Shown here: in pieces, positions 35,601-43,162 of the stretch | Numbering within the stretch: position 1 is the stretch's first letter | Layout of the letters: every line of letters begins with the position of its first letter | From: an uncultured Candidatus Saccharibacteria bacterium | GTDB taxonomy: Bacteria > Patescibacteriota > Saccharimonadia > Saccharimonadales > Saccharimonadaceae | Direction: 5' to 3' | Length of the DNA: 64,000 nucleotides | Assembly (NCBI GenBank): GCA_947253285.1 | Contig: CAMXXV010000003.1 | Coordinates: 1-64,000 of the forward strand | Made by a program: the position numbers and the translations under genes | The notes under the pieces: model-generated | Databases searched by the model: none | Told to the model about the DNA's origin: nothing | The model's input: only the letters and a program-made list of their open reading frames with translations

Positions 35601-36091
35601 ATGATTCCTATGCTAAACAAGCTTGCGTTGGTGCAGGTCTAGATTATGGAGATAGTAGTAATACTAATAAACCCGCTAATGGAGGGCCAGGTAGTGGACC
35701 AAACACTGGTTCATTGAGTGATAGCGATATCGCAACACTAAACCCATCTGGAAGTAAAATCGTAGAAGAAGCCTTGAAGCAAGTCGGCAAACCATATGTC
35801 TATGGTGCCGCTGGACCGAATACCTTCGACTGCTCGGGTCTAACCCAGTGGGCTTATAAATACGGCGCTGGTATCAATATTTGTCACAACGACTTATGCC
35901 AGAAGAATGATGGTAAAACAATACCCGTTAGTGAAGCTCAGCCAGGAGATATCTTATGGAAACCAGGTCACGTTGCTATTTATATTGGCAACGGTAAGTA
36001 TGTCCACGCGCCACAACCTGGCGAAAACGTAAAAGTAACGACATTCCAGGAATGGAACCCGTGGGTATGGGCAGTAAGGTATACAAAATAA
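32666..36091 (+). CDS. Very large membrane protein ending in an NlpC/P60 peptidoglycan hydrolase domain
   Basis: The protein has 1141 residues. The N-terminus (about 30-110) is acidic with DYS repeats, then basic. A hydrophobic segment at about 164-190, a long basic helical region, a second hydrophobic stretch at about 478-495 and several weaker ones around 620-690 follow. The C-terminal 125 residues are a clear NlpC/P60 domain with TFDCSGL (Cys), GHVAIYIG (His) and KYVHAP (His), the triad of gamma-D-Glu-DAP type endopeptidases. I do not recognise the middle 800 residues. The start is GTG 32666, with GATAAT ending 7 bases upstream. It may open the wall for the secretion channel, as VirB1 or CwlT do elsewhere. 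Confidence 0.8.
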   Translation: MSIKKGFNPNAGDRTYRIILKRSLTPNNNNKTDYSDSGHDYSDDAPDYSNYQDYSPDQEDNSDNNDGADQSDNIDDDDSSEDNNESKENRNKSKKNDKDSNRNKLRDAEHDYGRSNSNKRSNSSLARRERSSEGGFKYSGSKSSRKHSGGFKGFMSQHKSGVLTGLSGTFVFGGMMSGSMLLSGPAQFLQIMHFIQDTYNTVREMQATLRESKNMLSILRRPRTNLDDSALLSKYGEVGLLSKRSSARYANHLDKNGIITKVTKNDIKMYIDHKHFEVDWACRGQNCVAQQMVNKLGGKIEDYKVNSKRKSIEIDLEEVRNSGGLFKKHNLRKFFANLGKKSGMNFWSRWSGQRAFARATNIVYGFHPFAKAKQLAIDSIEGLILRAFRKTKIGQKITKVTNKFRKSTYGAALKLYNKTRTLFKSMFAKGIKLALSKFKKSSKGQEIENNVNTAVDGFVKDTADQEAGLRNKVDSAKGLLKNGIGIIGFIASTFCSILQADKQMEKIRWTNNIMPAIQLSIEVIATAGQMMAGRMSMAQLSVMSRKQFYDDNIPDPDHPGKFTSSSWWDSAPVNAELGQDVNASKDAKVPSEVRKASDGTFLSLLFATVAGGWRTAVNGICGAIEMPIINLGIDAADIAVDFLSGGTTALAGTLSTALVNNGVSFVKGEALGWAIQQGISVLTGVPLDITNQLPAQFGDITAYGSKFNQSQNGLHDSGGAVLSAKAAAEVNRQKNVWLAEEWNDKPLLAKLFDPTDYRSGLGILARNARLNPNPETILASISNTFKLLAVVPSTAVSLAVNSPAQTALAASGAQKYNYDVDEVAIPPSTLDAFTEDGDNGKDDDKDELSNAEKVMNIFHSEEDEKKQLREQGKSDSGAEFKAWKSNKDTYTDLAHACLAKDISSNGVVSDDDSTNSENGGFTFMYLHGTSENRDYINYNCANKLDKDSPDYDETLARIAMYVGPDISRARATECLANPDDSYAKQACVGAGLDYGDSSNTNKPANGGPGSGPNTGSLSDSDIATLNPSGSKIVEEALKQVGKPYVYGAAGPNTFDCSGLTQWAYKYGAGINICHNDLCQKNDGKTIPVSEAQPGDILWKPGHVAIYIGNGKYVHAPQPGENVKVTTFQEWNPWVWAVRYTK

Positions 36092-36654
36092 TGATTAAAC
36101 AATTTAATTTACGCGTTATAATACCTGCTATAGTAGCAATAACAGTAATATTGTTATTGATACTGTTAAGTATTAATAAATCAGGTCATATAGTTGATAT
36201 CAATAAAAAATCCGTTACCAATACTTACCGTAATACTAGCTTAAAAAACAATAGTAATATATATGATTATAATGATAATAAATATAAGTTATCACTACAT
36301 GTATCCAATATTGATACTTTACTAGACTCAATGTCAAAATCAGAACTCGATAATATTTTATCTCAACTAGCATTCACTATTTCTTTAAATACTAGCGGTA
36401 TTAATGAAACATCCGTAATTATAGAAAAAGAATCCTTTAGACAAACATACAATGATAAACAAATGGCTTATAATATCAAATTTTCAGTAAATTTACCAGA
36501 TTTGAAGCAAAGCTACATCGTAAAAGATATTTATTCATTGTTACCCCAATACGCTTCTCACTTATATGATGATACTCAATGGGTATTATGTCCAACTGGA
36601 AATGATGTAATGTATAATGATTTTAACTGCAAAGATAGGACTATGATACAATGA
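36091..36654 (+). CDS. Small single-helix membrane protein beside the wall hydrolases (copy 1)
   Basis: The protein has 187 residues and is not recognised. One helix (about 8-29) is followed by an extracytoplasmic domain of about 155 residues. The start ATG 36091 shares a base with the previous stop (TAATG), and the gene end overlaps the next start (ATGA), so it is tightly coupled to both hydrolase genes. It has the same size and topology as the protein at 38561 and a loosely similar core (AYNIKFSV...IVKDIYS against IYNTTIQL...IIDTYS). The two may be diverged copies. Confidence 0.7.
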   Translation: MIKQFNLRVIIPAIVAITVILLLILLSINKSGHIVDINKKSVTNTYRNTSLKNNSNIYDYNDNKYKLSLHVSNIDTLLDSMSKSELDNILSQLAFTISLNTSGINETSVIIEKESFRQTYNDKQMAYNIKFSVNLPDLKQSYIVKDIYSLLPQYASHLYDDTQWVLCPTGNDVMYNDFNCKDRTMIQ

Positions 36655-38564
36655 AACATCAATCTTTACGTAATTTTGTATATCGGTCATTTTATGTATT
36701 AATGATATTTGCCATGCTTCTAGTACCATATACAACTCCCGTATATGCAGTACCAGATAATAATCCCGACGGAATACCTAATCCACAAAACCAAATACCA
36801 GTATCTGACGATGCTAATTTTGGTCATATCGACCCAGACAACCAAGCTGACGTTATGCTGAATTTAGAGATACCATACTACAACACCGCTGAATGCGAAC
36901 CTGGTATGGCGCCTAATGCAGACAATAGTAGTGGCACTATTTCTGGTAATGATAATGAGGAAAAAGTCTTTAATTTCCTTAGGACTGCTACTTTTGGCGG
37001 ACATAAACTTAATGCCGCACAAATTGCTGGCATTATGGGAAATCTCAAAGCAGAACATGGTTTTCAGACTAACAGTACCGGTAATGGTTTTCACGGTTTA
37101 GCACAATGGGGTGATGGCAGATGGAACAATGATTGGGAAGGCAAATTAGAACCACAATTACAACACCTAAAGGCAGAGATGGATAGTGGATATTGGCATG
37201 ACAGACTAGAGCAAAATGGCTTCTTTAACTTAAGTAATTCAAAAGATGATGCCGTTGCAGCAGCGTACATATTTGCTAGAAATTATGAGGTAGCAATTCG
37301 AAATGGTGGTGGAAACGAAAAATGGGATGGTAATGATGGTGAAGCAAATAATTTTATCCAGAACTGGAATGGTAGAAAAAATAATGCTATTGATTTTTAT
37401 AATAAGTATGCCAGCAAAGTAGATGGACCAAACGCTGGAGCCAATGTCGGTGATGGCTCCGGACCATATGTTTGGGTAGGCGATAGTAGAACAGTAGCCA
37501 TGAAAACTGCCGTTGGTAAAGATGGAGATAAAGATCGTTGGGTAGCAGAATCGGGAGCTAATTATAATTGGTTTGACACCAAAGGAGTTCCTGGAGTAAG
37601 CAATGGACTAAAACCAAATGAGATTATTGTCTTTAACATGGGTGTCAATGACTTAGGGAATGCCGATAAGTATATTAATAGATTAAAGGGATTAGCTAGT
37701 GGTGAATGGAAAAGTAATAAGATCGTAATCGTCAGTGTCAACCCAGTTGATGATGCTAAAAGCAAAAATGCTAAAAATGCTGCAATAAAAGCCTTTAATG
37801 ACAAATTAAAAAGCGAGCTTTCTGGTATTAGCAATATATCGTTTGTAGACACTAATAGTAAATTCCCTAAAAATTTTTACACCGATCCCGAGGGAGTACA
37901 TTATAATTCAGATCAATACAAAAAAATCTACGAGCAAGTCAAAAACGATATAACTAATAAAACTTCTTCGCTCGATTCGCAAGTATTAAATAGATCTTGT
38001 TCCCCATCATCCGGAGACGCTCCTAGTGCTGGCGCAACTAAATATGCTAAAAATGGTGCTAAGATATATAGCCAGACTGATGCAAAATGGATTAATCACA
38101 AATGGGGAAATGGCACTATCGGTACTCATGGTTGCGGCGTGTGCGCTATGGCAATGATTTTAACTGCCATAACAGGTAAGGATGTTTCTCCAATCGCAGT
38201 AGCAGACGCCACTCAAAATTTAAATACTGGCGATGGCAGCCCACCAGATCTTCCCGAAAAAGTTGCGCCAAAATTTGGTGCCAAGGTGGAAGCAATACCA
38301 GCCAGTGTTGATGGTGTAAATAAAGCACTTGACCGCGGTGGCATGGTTTGGGTTTGCGGCAAAGGATCTGCGCCATTTACCCCTAAAGCTGGTCACTGCA
38401 TTGGCATTCGTGGACGTACTAATAGTGGCAAATGGGTAATCTTTGACTCTGGTAGTTCAAATCCAGAAAGTAAAGACCCTGACCATGAATATGATCCTGC
38501 TAGTTTAATGTCTAAAGTTAACACCATAAGGAATGGCACAATTAGTGCAGTATTTAAACAATGA
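36651..38564 (+). CDS. Secreted triple fusion: phage-tail-type lysozyme, SGNH hydrolase, C39-like peptidase
   Basis: The protein has 637 residues. The signal peptide runs to about residue 34. Domain 1 (about 100-230) resembles phage tail lysozyme (LNAAQIAGIMGNLKAEHGF, GLAQWGDGRW). Domain 2 (about 270-430) is an SGNH/GDSL hydrolase with VGDSRTVAM, MGVNDLGN and DPEGVHY giving Ser, Gly/Asn and Asp-x-x-His. Domain 3 (about 460-637) is a C39-like papain-fold peptidase with HGCGVCAMAM (Cys), GHCIGIRG (His) and FDSGSS (Asp). Such a set could cut glycan, remove acyl groups and cut peptide in a cell wall. The target, own or host wall, is unknown. It is coupled on both sides by ATGA overlaps. Confidence 0.85.
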   Translation: MKHQSLRNFVYRSFYVLMIFAMLLVPYTTPVYAVPDNNPDGIPNPQNQIPVSDDANFGHIDPDNQADVMLNLEIPYYNTAECEPGMAPNADNSSGTISGNDNEEKVFNFLRTATFGGHKLNAAQIAGIMGNLKAEHGFQTNSTGNGFHGLAQWGDGRWNNDWEGKLEPQLQHLKAEMDSGYWHDRLEQNGFFNLSNSKDDAVAAAYIFARNYEVAIRNGGGNEKWDGNDGEANNFIQNWNGRKNNAIDFYNKYASKVDGPNAGANVGDGSGPYVWVGDSRTVAMKTAVGKDGDKDRWVAESGANYNWFDTKGVPGVSNGLKPNEIIVFNMGVNDLGNADKYINRLKGLASGEWKSNKIVIVSVNPVDDAKSKNAKNAAIKAFNDKLKSELSGISNISFVDTNSKFPKNFYTDPEGVHYNSDQYKKIYEQVKNDITNKTSSLDSQVLNRSCSPSSGDAPSAGATKYAKNGAKIYSQTDAKWINHKWGNGTIGTHGCGVCAMAMILTAITGKDVSPIAVADATQNLNTGDGSPPDLPEKVAPKFGAKVEAIPASVDGVNKALDRGGMVWVCGKGSAPFTPKAGHCIGIRGRTNSGKWVIFDSGSSNPESKDPDHEYDPASLMSKVNTIRNGTISAVFKQ

Positions 38565-39127
38565 TAGATAAATTCAATAACTTACCAGTACGATTAAAAA
38601 TAGTCATTGTAGCATTTGGCTCACTAGTTTTACTAGCGATACTAGCTTCTATTCCTCAGATCATACAAACCCATTTCAACAATCAAATATTAACACCAAC
38701 TAACGTTTTTGACGATAAACATAGTGGCAATAAATTATATAACGACAGTACAATTGGTTCTATTAACTATAGTGAACCGAATAAAACTCCCGTTGTAGTG
38801 GGACATGATAATTTATTAAAATATGGTTTATCTTATAATAAGATGATGTTGGTTAAAAGTATATTAATGGCCTATTATCAACATCAAAATGTTACCAATA
38901 ATACGAATATTAGAATTGCCAGCATAGGAAAAGATATTAAAAGCGACTGGAATGGCACTACTTCTACCGGCATATACAATACTACTATTCAATTAGATGG
39001 GAAGGGCGATCTGATTCCATTGCAAATTATTGACACTTATAGCTCACTTAAGTATTATTTTGCAGTCAGACTAAAATTCGACCAAGATTACCAAACTATT
39101 TACGAAACATCTAATAATATTAATTAA
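38561..39127 (+). CDS. Small single-helix membrane protein beside the wall hydrolases (copy 2)
   Basis: The protein has 188 residues and is not recognised. The N-terminal helix (about 12-34) is followed by a polar extracytoplasmic domain rich in Asn, Thr and Tyr. The start ATG overlaps the TGA of the triple-fusion hydrolase gene. Position and shape mirror the protein at 36091: each directly follows a hydrolase gene. It could be a partner, anchor or protective factor for the hydrolase, which is speculation from context only. It is the last gene of the AT-rich cluster. Confidence 0.68.
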   Translation: MIDKFNNLPVRLKIVIVAFGSLVLLAILASIPQIIQTHFNNQILTPTNVFDDKHSGNKLYNDSTIGSINYSEPNKTPVVVGHDNLLKYGLSYNKMMLVKSILMAYYQHQNVTNNTNIRIASIGKDIKSDWNGTTSTGIYNTTIQLDGKGDLIPLQIIDTYSSLKYYFAVRLKFDQDYQTIYETSNNIN

Positions 39128-39144
39128 TTCTAAAAATAGCTAAA

Positions 39145-39171
39145 TTGGCACTCTAACATTGCAAGTGCCAA
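39145..39171. promoter_or_regulatory. CIRCE-type HrcA operator in front of groES-groEL
   Basis: TTGGCACTC, 9 bases, AAGTGCCAA. This matches the CIRCE consensus TTAGCACTC-N9-GAGTGCTAA in spacing and most positions. It overlaps the probable -35 (TTGCAA, 39159-39164), with -10 TATAAT at 39181-39186. The same inverted repeat, extended to AAATTGGCACT...AGTGCCAATTT and followed by TTTTTG, could also end the upstream transcript. HrcA itself is not in this window. Confidence 0.85.
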
Positions 39172-39212
39172 TTTTTGTGTTATAATGGTAATTGTAACCA
39201 AAGGAGGATGAA

Positions 39213-39482
39213 ATGTCGAATGTTCCTTTAAAGCCGCTGGGTGACCGAATCGTAGCCGAGCGCGAAGAATCTGAAGCTCGTACTGCAGCTGGACTATTTT
39301 TACCAGAAGATGCTAAAGAAAAGTCACAAGTTGCAACCGTACTAGCTACCGGCAAAGACGTAAAGGATGTAAAAGTTGGTGACCGAATCGTGGTACGTGA
39401 ATACTCTACTACCGAAATTAAGGTCAATAATAAGAAGTATTTTATTGTTAAGGAAGAAGACGTACTTGCTACGTTGGCATAA
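39213..39482 (+). CDS. groES: Co-chaperonin GroES
   Basis: The 89-residue protein starts PLKPLGDRIVAEREESEART, has the mobile loop AAGLFLPEDAKEKS and ends with the usual KVNNKKYFIVKEEDVLA strand pair. It caps the GroEL chamber as a heptamer. A strong AAAGGAGG ribosome site lies 7 bases before the ATG. It is regulated from the CIRCE operator and is 8 bases upstream of groEL. Confidence 0.97.
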   Translation: MSNVPLKPLGDRIVAEREESEARTAAGLFLPEDAKEKSQVATVLATGKDVKDVKVGDRIVVREYSTTEIKVNNKKYFIVKEEDVLATLA

Positions 39483-39490
39483 GGAGAATT

Positions 39491-41113
39491 ATGGCGAAAA
39501 AAGTTTTTTATGGTGACGAAGCGCGCGAAAAAGTTTTAGCTGGTGCTAAAACTCTAGCTGACGCCGTCAAAACCACTATGGGGCCAAAGGGTCGCAATGT
39601 AGTAATTGGCAAGACTTACGGTGGTCCATCAGTTACTCATGATGGCGTTACCGTAGCAGAATCAATCGATCTACCAGAGACCGATGAAATGTTAGGTGAA
39701 AAAATTGGCGCCGAGCTCATCAAGCAAGCCGCCAAAAAGATGAATAAAGTTGCAGGTGATGGCACTACTACTGTCACAGTGCTAACTTACGAAATATTGC
39801 GCGAAGCCAACCGCTTAATTGCCGCCGGACATAATCCAATGGAGCTCCGTAAGGGCGTCGAGCGGGCAGCAAAGTCGATTCTTACTGAACTTGATAGCAT
39901 GGCCGAGCCAGTTAAAGGTAAGGATGACCTCGTAGCTGAAGTAGCTAGCATCTCGGCTGGCGACCCAGAAATTGGCAAGCTCATTGCCGATGTAATGAGT
40001 AAAATCGGCCGCGACGGCGTCGTTAGCGTGGAAGCAGGGCAAGGTCTTGATCTTGAATCAGAGGTAGTAGAAGGCTTTACCTTCGACCGTGGCTACATCA
40101 GTGCCTACATGGTGACTGACCCGAATCGTATGGAAGCTGCCTATGACAAGCCAGCAATTATTATTACCGACAAGAAAATTAGCTCGGCTCAGGAATTCCT
40201 ACCACTGATTGAGAAGGTCGCAACCGCCGGCAAGAAGGACGTTGTCTTAATTGCCGAGGATGTTACCGGTGAGGCACTTGGTGTGCTGATTCTCAATAAA
40301 TACAAGGGTGTACTCAATACCTTGGCTATCAAGGCGCCATCATTTAGTGACCGCCGTAAGGAAGTCTTACAGGATATCGCCACCCTCACTGGTGCAACCG
40401 TCATTTCTGCCGACCAGGGTATGTCGTTCGATAACGTTGGTCTTGAAGTAGTAGGTTCAGCGCGCCGCGTCATTTCTACCAAGGATAGTACTACTATTAT
40501 CGAAGGCGCTGGTGACAAAGCGCAAGTGGCACAACGTATCGCGCTCATTAATGCTCAGAAGGAAACCGCACGCAGCGACTACGACCGCGAGCAAATTGCC
40601 AAGCGCGCCGCGTCACTCAGTGGTAAAGTTGCCGTCATTAAAGTTGGTGGTGCAACTGAAACTGAAATTGACGAGAAGAAATACCGTGTTGACGACGCCG
40701 TGGCTGCAGTTAAGGCAGCGCTTGATGGTGGTATTGTCCCTGGTGGCGGTGTAACCTTAATCAACCTCGCCAGTAAAATTACTACTACTGACGCCGGTGC
40801 TGAGATTTTGCGCAACGCCTTATTAATGCCATTTAAGCAAATTACCAGCAACGCTGGCCTTAATAGTGAAGCTTTGTTGGCTCAAGTTCAGGCCGCTAAG
40901 CCAGGGCAGAGTGTCGATGTCATGCACTATGACGGCAAGCTAATCGACCTTAAGAAGTCCGGTGTAGTTGACCCAGCACGCGTCACACACGAAGCCATCC
41001 AAAACGCTGTATCAATTGCTGCTACGGCAATGACGATGGGTGCACTCGTAGTTGACTTGCCAGAGAAAAAAGATGCTAACGCCAACATGGGCGGTGGCAT
41101 GGGTATGATGTAG
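39491..41113 (+). CDS. groEL: Chaperonin GroEL
   Basis: The 540-residue protein is full length for group I chaperonins. ATP-binding segments TMGPKGRNV and AGDGTTT are intact, as are the apical domain and the late VPGGGVTLI and the NAN-type C-terminus. It ends with the flexible GGGMGMM tail. It folds client proteins with GroES in the cytoplasm. An AAGGAG ribosome site is present, and the gene shares the groES promoter and CIRCE control. A GC-rich UUCG-loop hairpin follows the stop. Confidence 0.98.
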   Translation: MAKKVFYGDEAREKVLAGAKTLADAVKTTMGPKGRNVVIGKTYGGPSVTHDGVTVAESIDLPETDEMLGEKIGAELIKQAAKKMNKVAGDGTTTVTVLTYEILREANRLIAAGHNPMELRKGVERAAKSILTELDSMAEPVKGKDDLVAEVASISAGDPEIGKLIADVMSKIGRDGVVSVEAGQGLDLESEVVEGFTFDRGYISAYMVTDPNRMEAAYDKPAIIITDKKISSAQEFLPLIEKVATAGKKDVVLIAEDVTGEALGVLILNKYKGVLNTLAIKAPSFSDRRKEVLQDIATLTGATVISADQGMSFDNVGLEVVGSARRVISTKDSTTIIEGAGDKAQVAQRIALINAQKETARSDYDREQIAKRAASLSGKVAVIKVGGATETEIDEKKYRVDDAVAAVKAALDGGIVPGGGVTLINLASKITTTDAGAEILRNALLMPFKQITSNAGLNSEALLAQVQAAKPGQSVDVMHYDGKLIDLKKSGVVDPARVTHEAIQNAVSIAATAMTMGALVVDLPEKKDANANMGGGMGMM

Positions 41114-41122
41114 CCTCAGCTC

Positions 41123-41146
41123 AAGGCCTCCTTCGGGAGGCCTTTT
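41123..41146 (+). terminator. Terminator of groES-groEL
   Basis: AAGGCCTCC and GGAGGCCTT form a 9-base stem with a TTCG tetraloop and further T residues. It is a textbook intrinsic terminator. Confidence 0.92.
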
Positions 41147-41196
41147 CTGATTCTGCTAAAAATTTGCTATAATAGACACATAAAAGAGAGGGCATC

Positions 41197-42246
41197 ATGC
41201 AATTAGATAGTTTAGAAATTATTCGTCGGCGCGACCCCGAAGACGCACTTGGGGTAATCGCCAATTCTTACACACAATTAAATTTTCCAGCCGAACTACA
41301 ACAGGCTGATTCTGGCAACTTTCAGCCAGCCAATATTGTTTTAAGTGGTATGGGCGGTTCGTGTCTCGCTGGCCTGATTGCCAATCGTTGGCTACGCCAC
41401 GATTACAATCTCAATCTACCATTTGAAGTTAGCCGCGAATACACCGTGCCGGAGTATGTCAACAATAAATCACTGGTCATTATCTTTAGTGTCAGCGGTA
41501 ATACCGAAGAGACCCTAAGCTCACTCGACGATGCACTTAGTAAACGTGCTCATGTCGTCGTCATTACCAGCGGAGGCAAACTGCTAGAGCGTGCCCAAAG
41601 TGAGCAACTACCATACATTGTACTCGATAAAATTAGCCAGCCACGCTACGGCGTCTTTATGCATCTGCGCGCCATTACAAAGGTACTAGAACATTACAAC
41701 ATCCTACATGGTGCCTTTGATGAGCTAAGTGATAGCGCTGACTTTGTAAAAAATTATGCAAATAAGCTAACCGCACTCATTCCATTTGACCGCAATGCCG
41801 CTAAACAGTTGGCACTGAGCTGCACTGGTAAGACCGTGTTAGTCTTTGCAAGTAGCTGGTTCTACCCACTAGCCTACAAGTGGAAAACTTCATTTAATGA
41901 GAACGCTAAGAATATCATTTGGTGCAACGAGTTTCCAGAGTTCAACCACAATGAGTTCATTGGTTGGACTGAGCAGCCAGTCGAAAAACCATTTTGTGTT
42001 GTTAGCTTACGCTCTAATCTCGATAGTGAGCGTGTCAACAAGCGCTTTGACCTCAGTGAACAATTATTGTCCGGTAAGCGGCCACATTCACATAATGTAC
42101 AGCTCACGGGCGATACCTACATTAAACAGGCTATCTGTGGCGCTATCTTAGGTGACTTTACGAGTATTTATCTCGCTATTTCCAATAATATCGACCCAAC
42201 ACCGGTGCCTTTAGTTGAAAAATTTAAGCACTTACTAGTGCAATAA
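41197..42246 (+). CDS. SIS-domain phosphoglucose/phosphomannose isomerase family protein
   Basis: The protein has 349 residues. The first SIS domain has SGMGGSCLAG (about 50-59) and the sugar-phosphate loop SVSGNTEETLSS (about 97-108). The C-terminal part matches the bacterial bifunctional PGI/PMI type, including NEFPEFNHNE with the catalytic Glu/His area. It would interconvert fructose-6-phosphate with glucose-6- or mannose-6-phosphate in the cytoplasm. That fits the phosphomannomutase-like protein at 16.8 kb and the surface glycan genes at 55-64 kb. It has a leadered promoter: TATAAT 41169-41174 and a GAGAGGG site. Its end overlaps the convergent kinase gene by 12 bases. Confidence 0.87.
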   Translation: MQLDSLEIIRRRDPEDALGVIANSYTQLNFPAELQQADSGNFQPANIVLSGMGGSCLAGLIANRWLRHDYNLNLPFEVSREYTVPEYVNNKSLVIIFSVSGNTEETLSSLDDALSKRAHVVVITSGGKLLERAQSEQLPYIVLDKISQPRYGVFMHLRAITKVLEHYNILHGAFDELSDSADFVKNYANKLTALIPFDRNAAKQLALSCTGKTVLVFASSWFYPLAYKWKTSFNENAKNIIWCNEFPEFNHNEFIGWTEQPVEKPFCVVSLRSNLDSERVNKRFDLSEQLLSGKRPHSHNVQLTGDTYIKQAICGAILGDFTSIYLAISNNIDPTPVPLVEKFKHLLVQ

Positions 42247-43158
42247 AACTTTCACGCTGCGTTCACTCCTGACCGCAGCGATATTTTTTACTGCGCTCAG
42301 CGCAATATTGTCACCCGCCACATTAGCCACTAAATCAGTCGCCTCATTTAGTACAAGCTTCTCAAGATTAGTGAACTCACCCGGAAAACGCACAGCCCAA
42401 GCGCCCGCCATAATAATTTTGCCCGCCAAGTTACGACCTTTAGTTAGGGCGTGATGAAAGAAAAACTCCGAATCCGCTGTCAAGATATTTTTAGGCAGCC
42501 GCAAGATATTGTGTGCCGCGTTAATTGCAAAGAAGCCAATTGAGTCGTCGCGCCACATCTTACCATCGCGTTCAAAGTCGGTAAATTCTAGTTCATTAAT
42601 ACAGCGCGAAATCTCACCCAATTTAGTGAGCGGCAAAGACAGAGCAGGGCTTAAAGCACGAAACTGTCGCCGTCGCTGACGCGAGGCAGCATTATTTAAA
42701 TAATCAACCAATACTGTAGTGGCGCCGAATGTAATATAGCTTGCTAGCGCAAACTGGCGCTTACCGTTGATGTAAATATTAATCGGATTAATCTCACGCG
42801 GCGATTGCGCCATAATTAGTTTAGGGTTGCGATGATTGCCATTTAACGCCACCGATAAGTCATTACTATTACCTAGTGGTACTGTCGCAAACGTCGCATC
42901 TACGCCCGAACAATATACCGCATCAAATGTCACTTGCGCCGTGCCATCACCGCCGCAGGCTAACACTAAATCACCATCTTTTAGCTCTGTGCTAATTAGA
43001 TCACGCCCCACAAAATAGGGGGTATCAACTAAGCGCACCTCCTTGAGTCCTATTTTATAACGCATTTGGTAGTCTACTAAGAGAGGACGGATTCGCTTAT
43101 AAGCATACGCCCGTGTCGACTTTGGTGAAAATACTACTACAATGCGATTGAATTTCAT
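42235..43158 (-). CDS. Diacylglycerol kinase-type lipid kinase
   Basis: The 307-residue protein of the DAGK catalytic family (YegS/DgkB-like) has VVFSPKS near the N-terminus, the nucleotide motif ACGGDGTAQ (about 67-75) and VPLGNSNDLS (about 93-102). The second replaces the usual G-T-G-N-D-F. It likely phosphorylates diacylglycerol or a related lipid at the inner membrane face. The C-terminal beta domain is present. The ATG lies 4 bases after the virB4 stop, so it is probably read in the same transcript; whether the link is functional is unknown. Confidence 0.85.
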   Translation of the reverse strand: MKFNRIVVVFSPKSTRAYAYKRIRPLLVDYQMRYKIGLKEVRLVDTPYFVGRDLISTELKDGDLVLACGGDGTAQVTFDAVYCSGVDATFATVPLGNSNDLSVALNGNHRNPKLIMAQSPREINPINIYINGKRQFALASYITFGATTVLVDYLNNAASRQRRRQFRALSPALSLPLTKLGEISRCINELEFTDFERDGKMWRDDSIGFFAINAAHNILRLPKNILTADSEFFFHHALTKGRNLAGKIIMAGAWAVRFPGEFTNLEKLVLNEATDLVANVAGDNIALSAVKNIAAVRSERSVKVLLH

Positions 43159-43162
43159 TTTA

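Noticed and set aside
32666..36091. Reading the 1141-residue protein as a phage tape-measure, and the cluster as a prophage
   Set aside because: No capsid, terminase, portal or integrase was seen, and the neighbours are TrbL and pilin-like proteins. The lysozyme-like domain at 37 kb alone does not make a prophage.
17682..39144. Attachment-site repeat of the tRNA-Ser(GGA) end marking an integrated element
   Set aside because: I searched by eye for a second copy of the tRNA 3' end near 39 kb and saw none.
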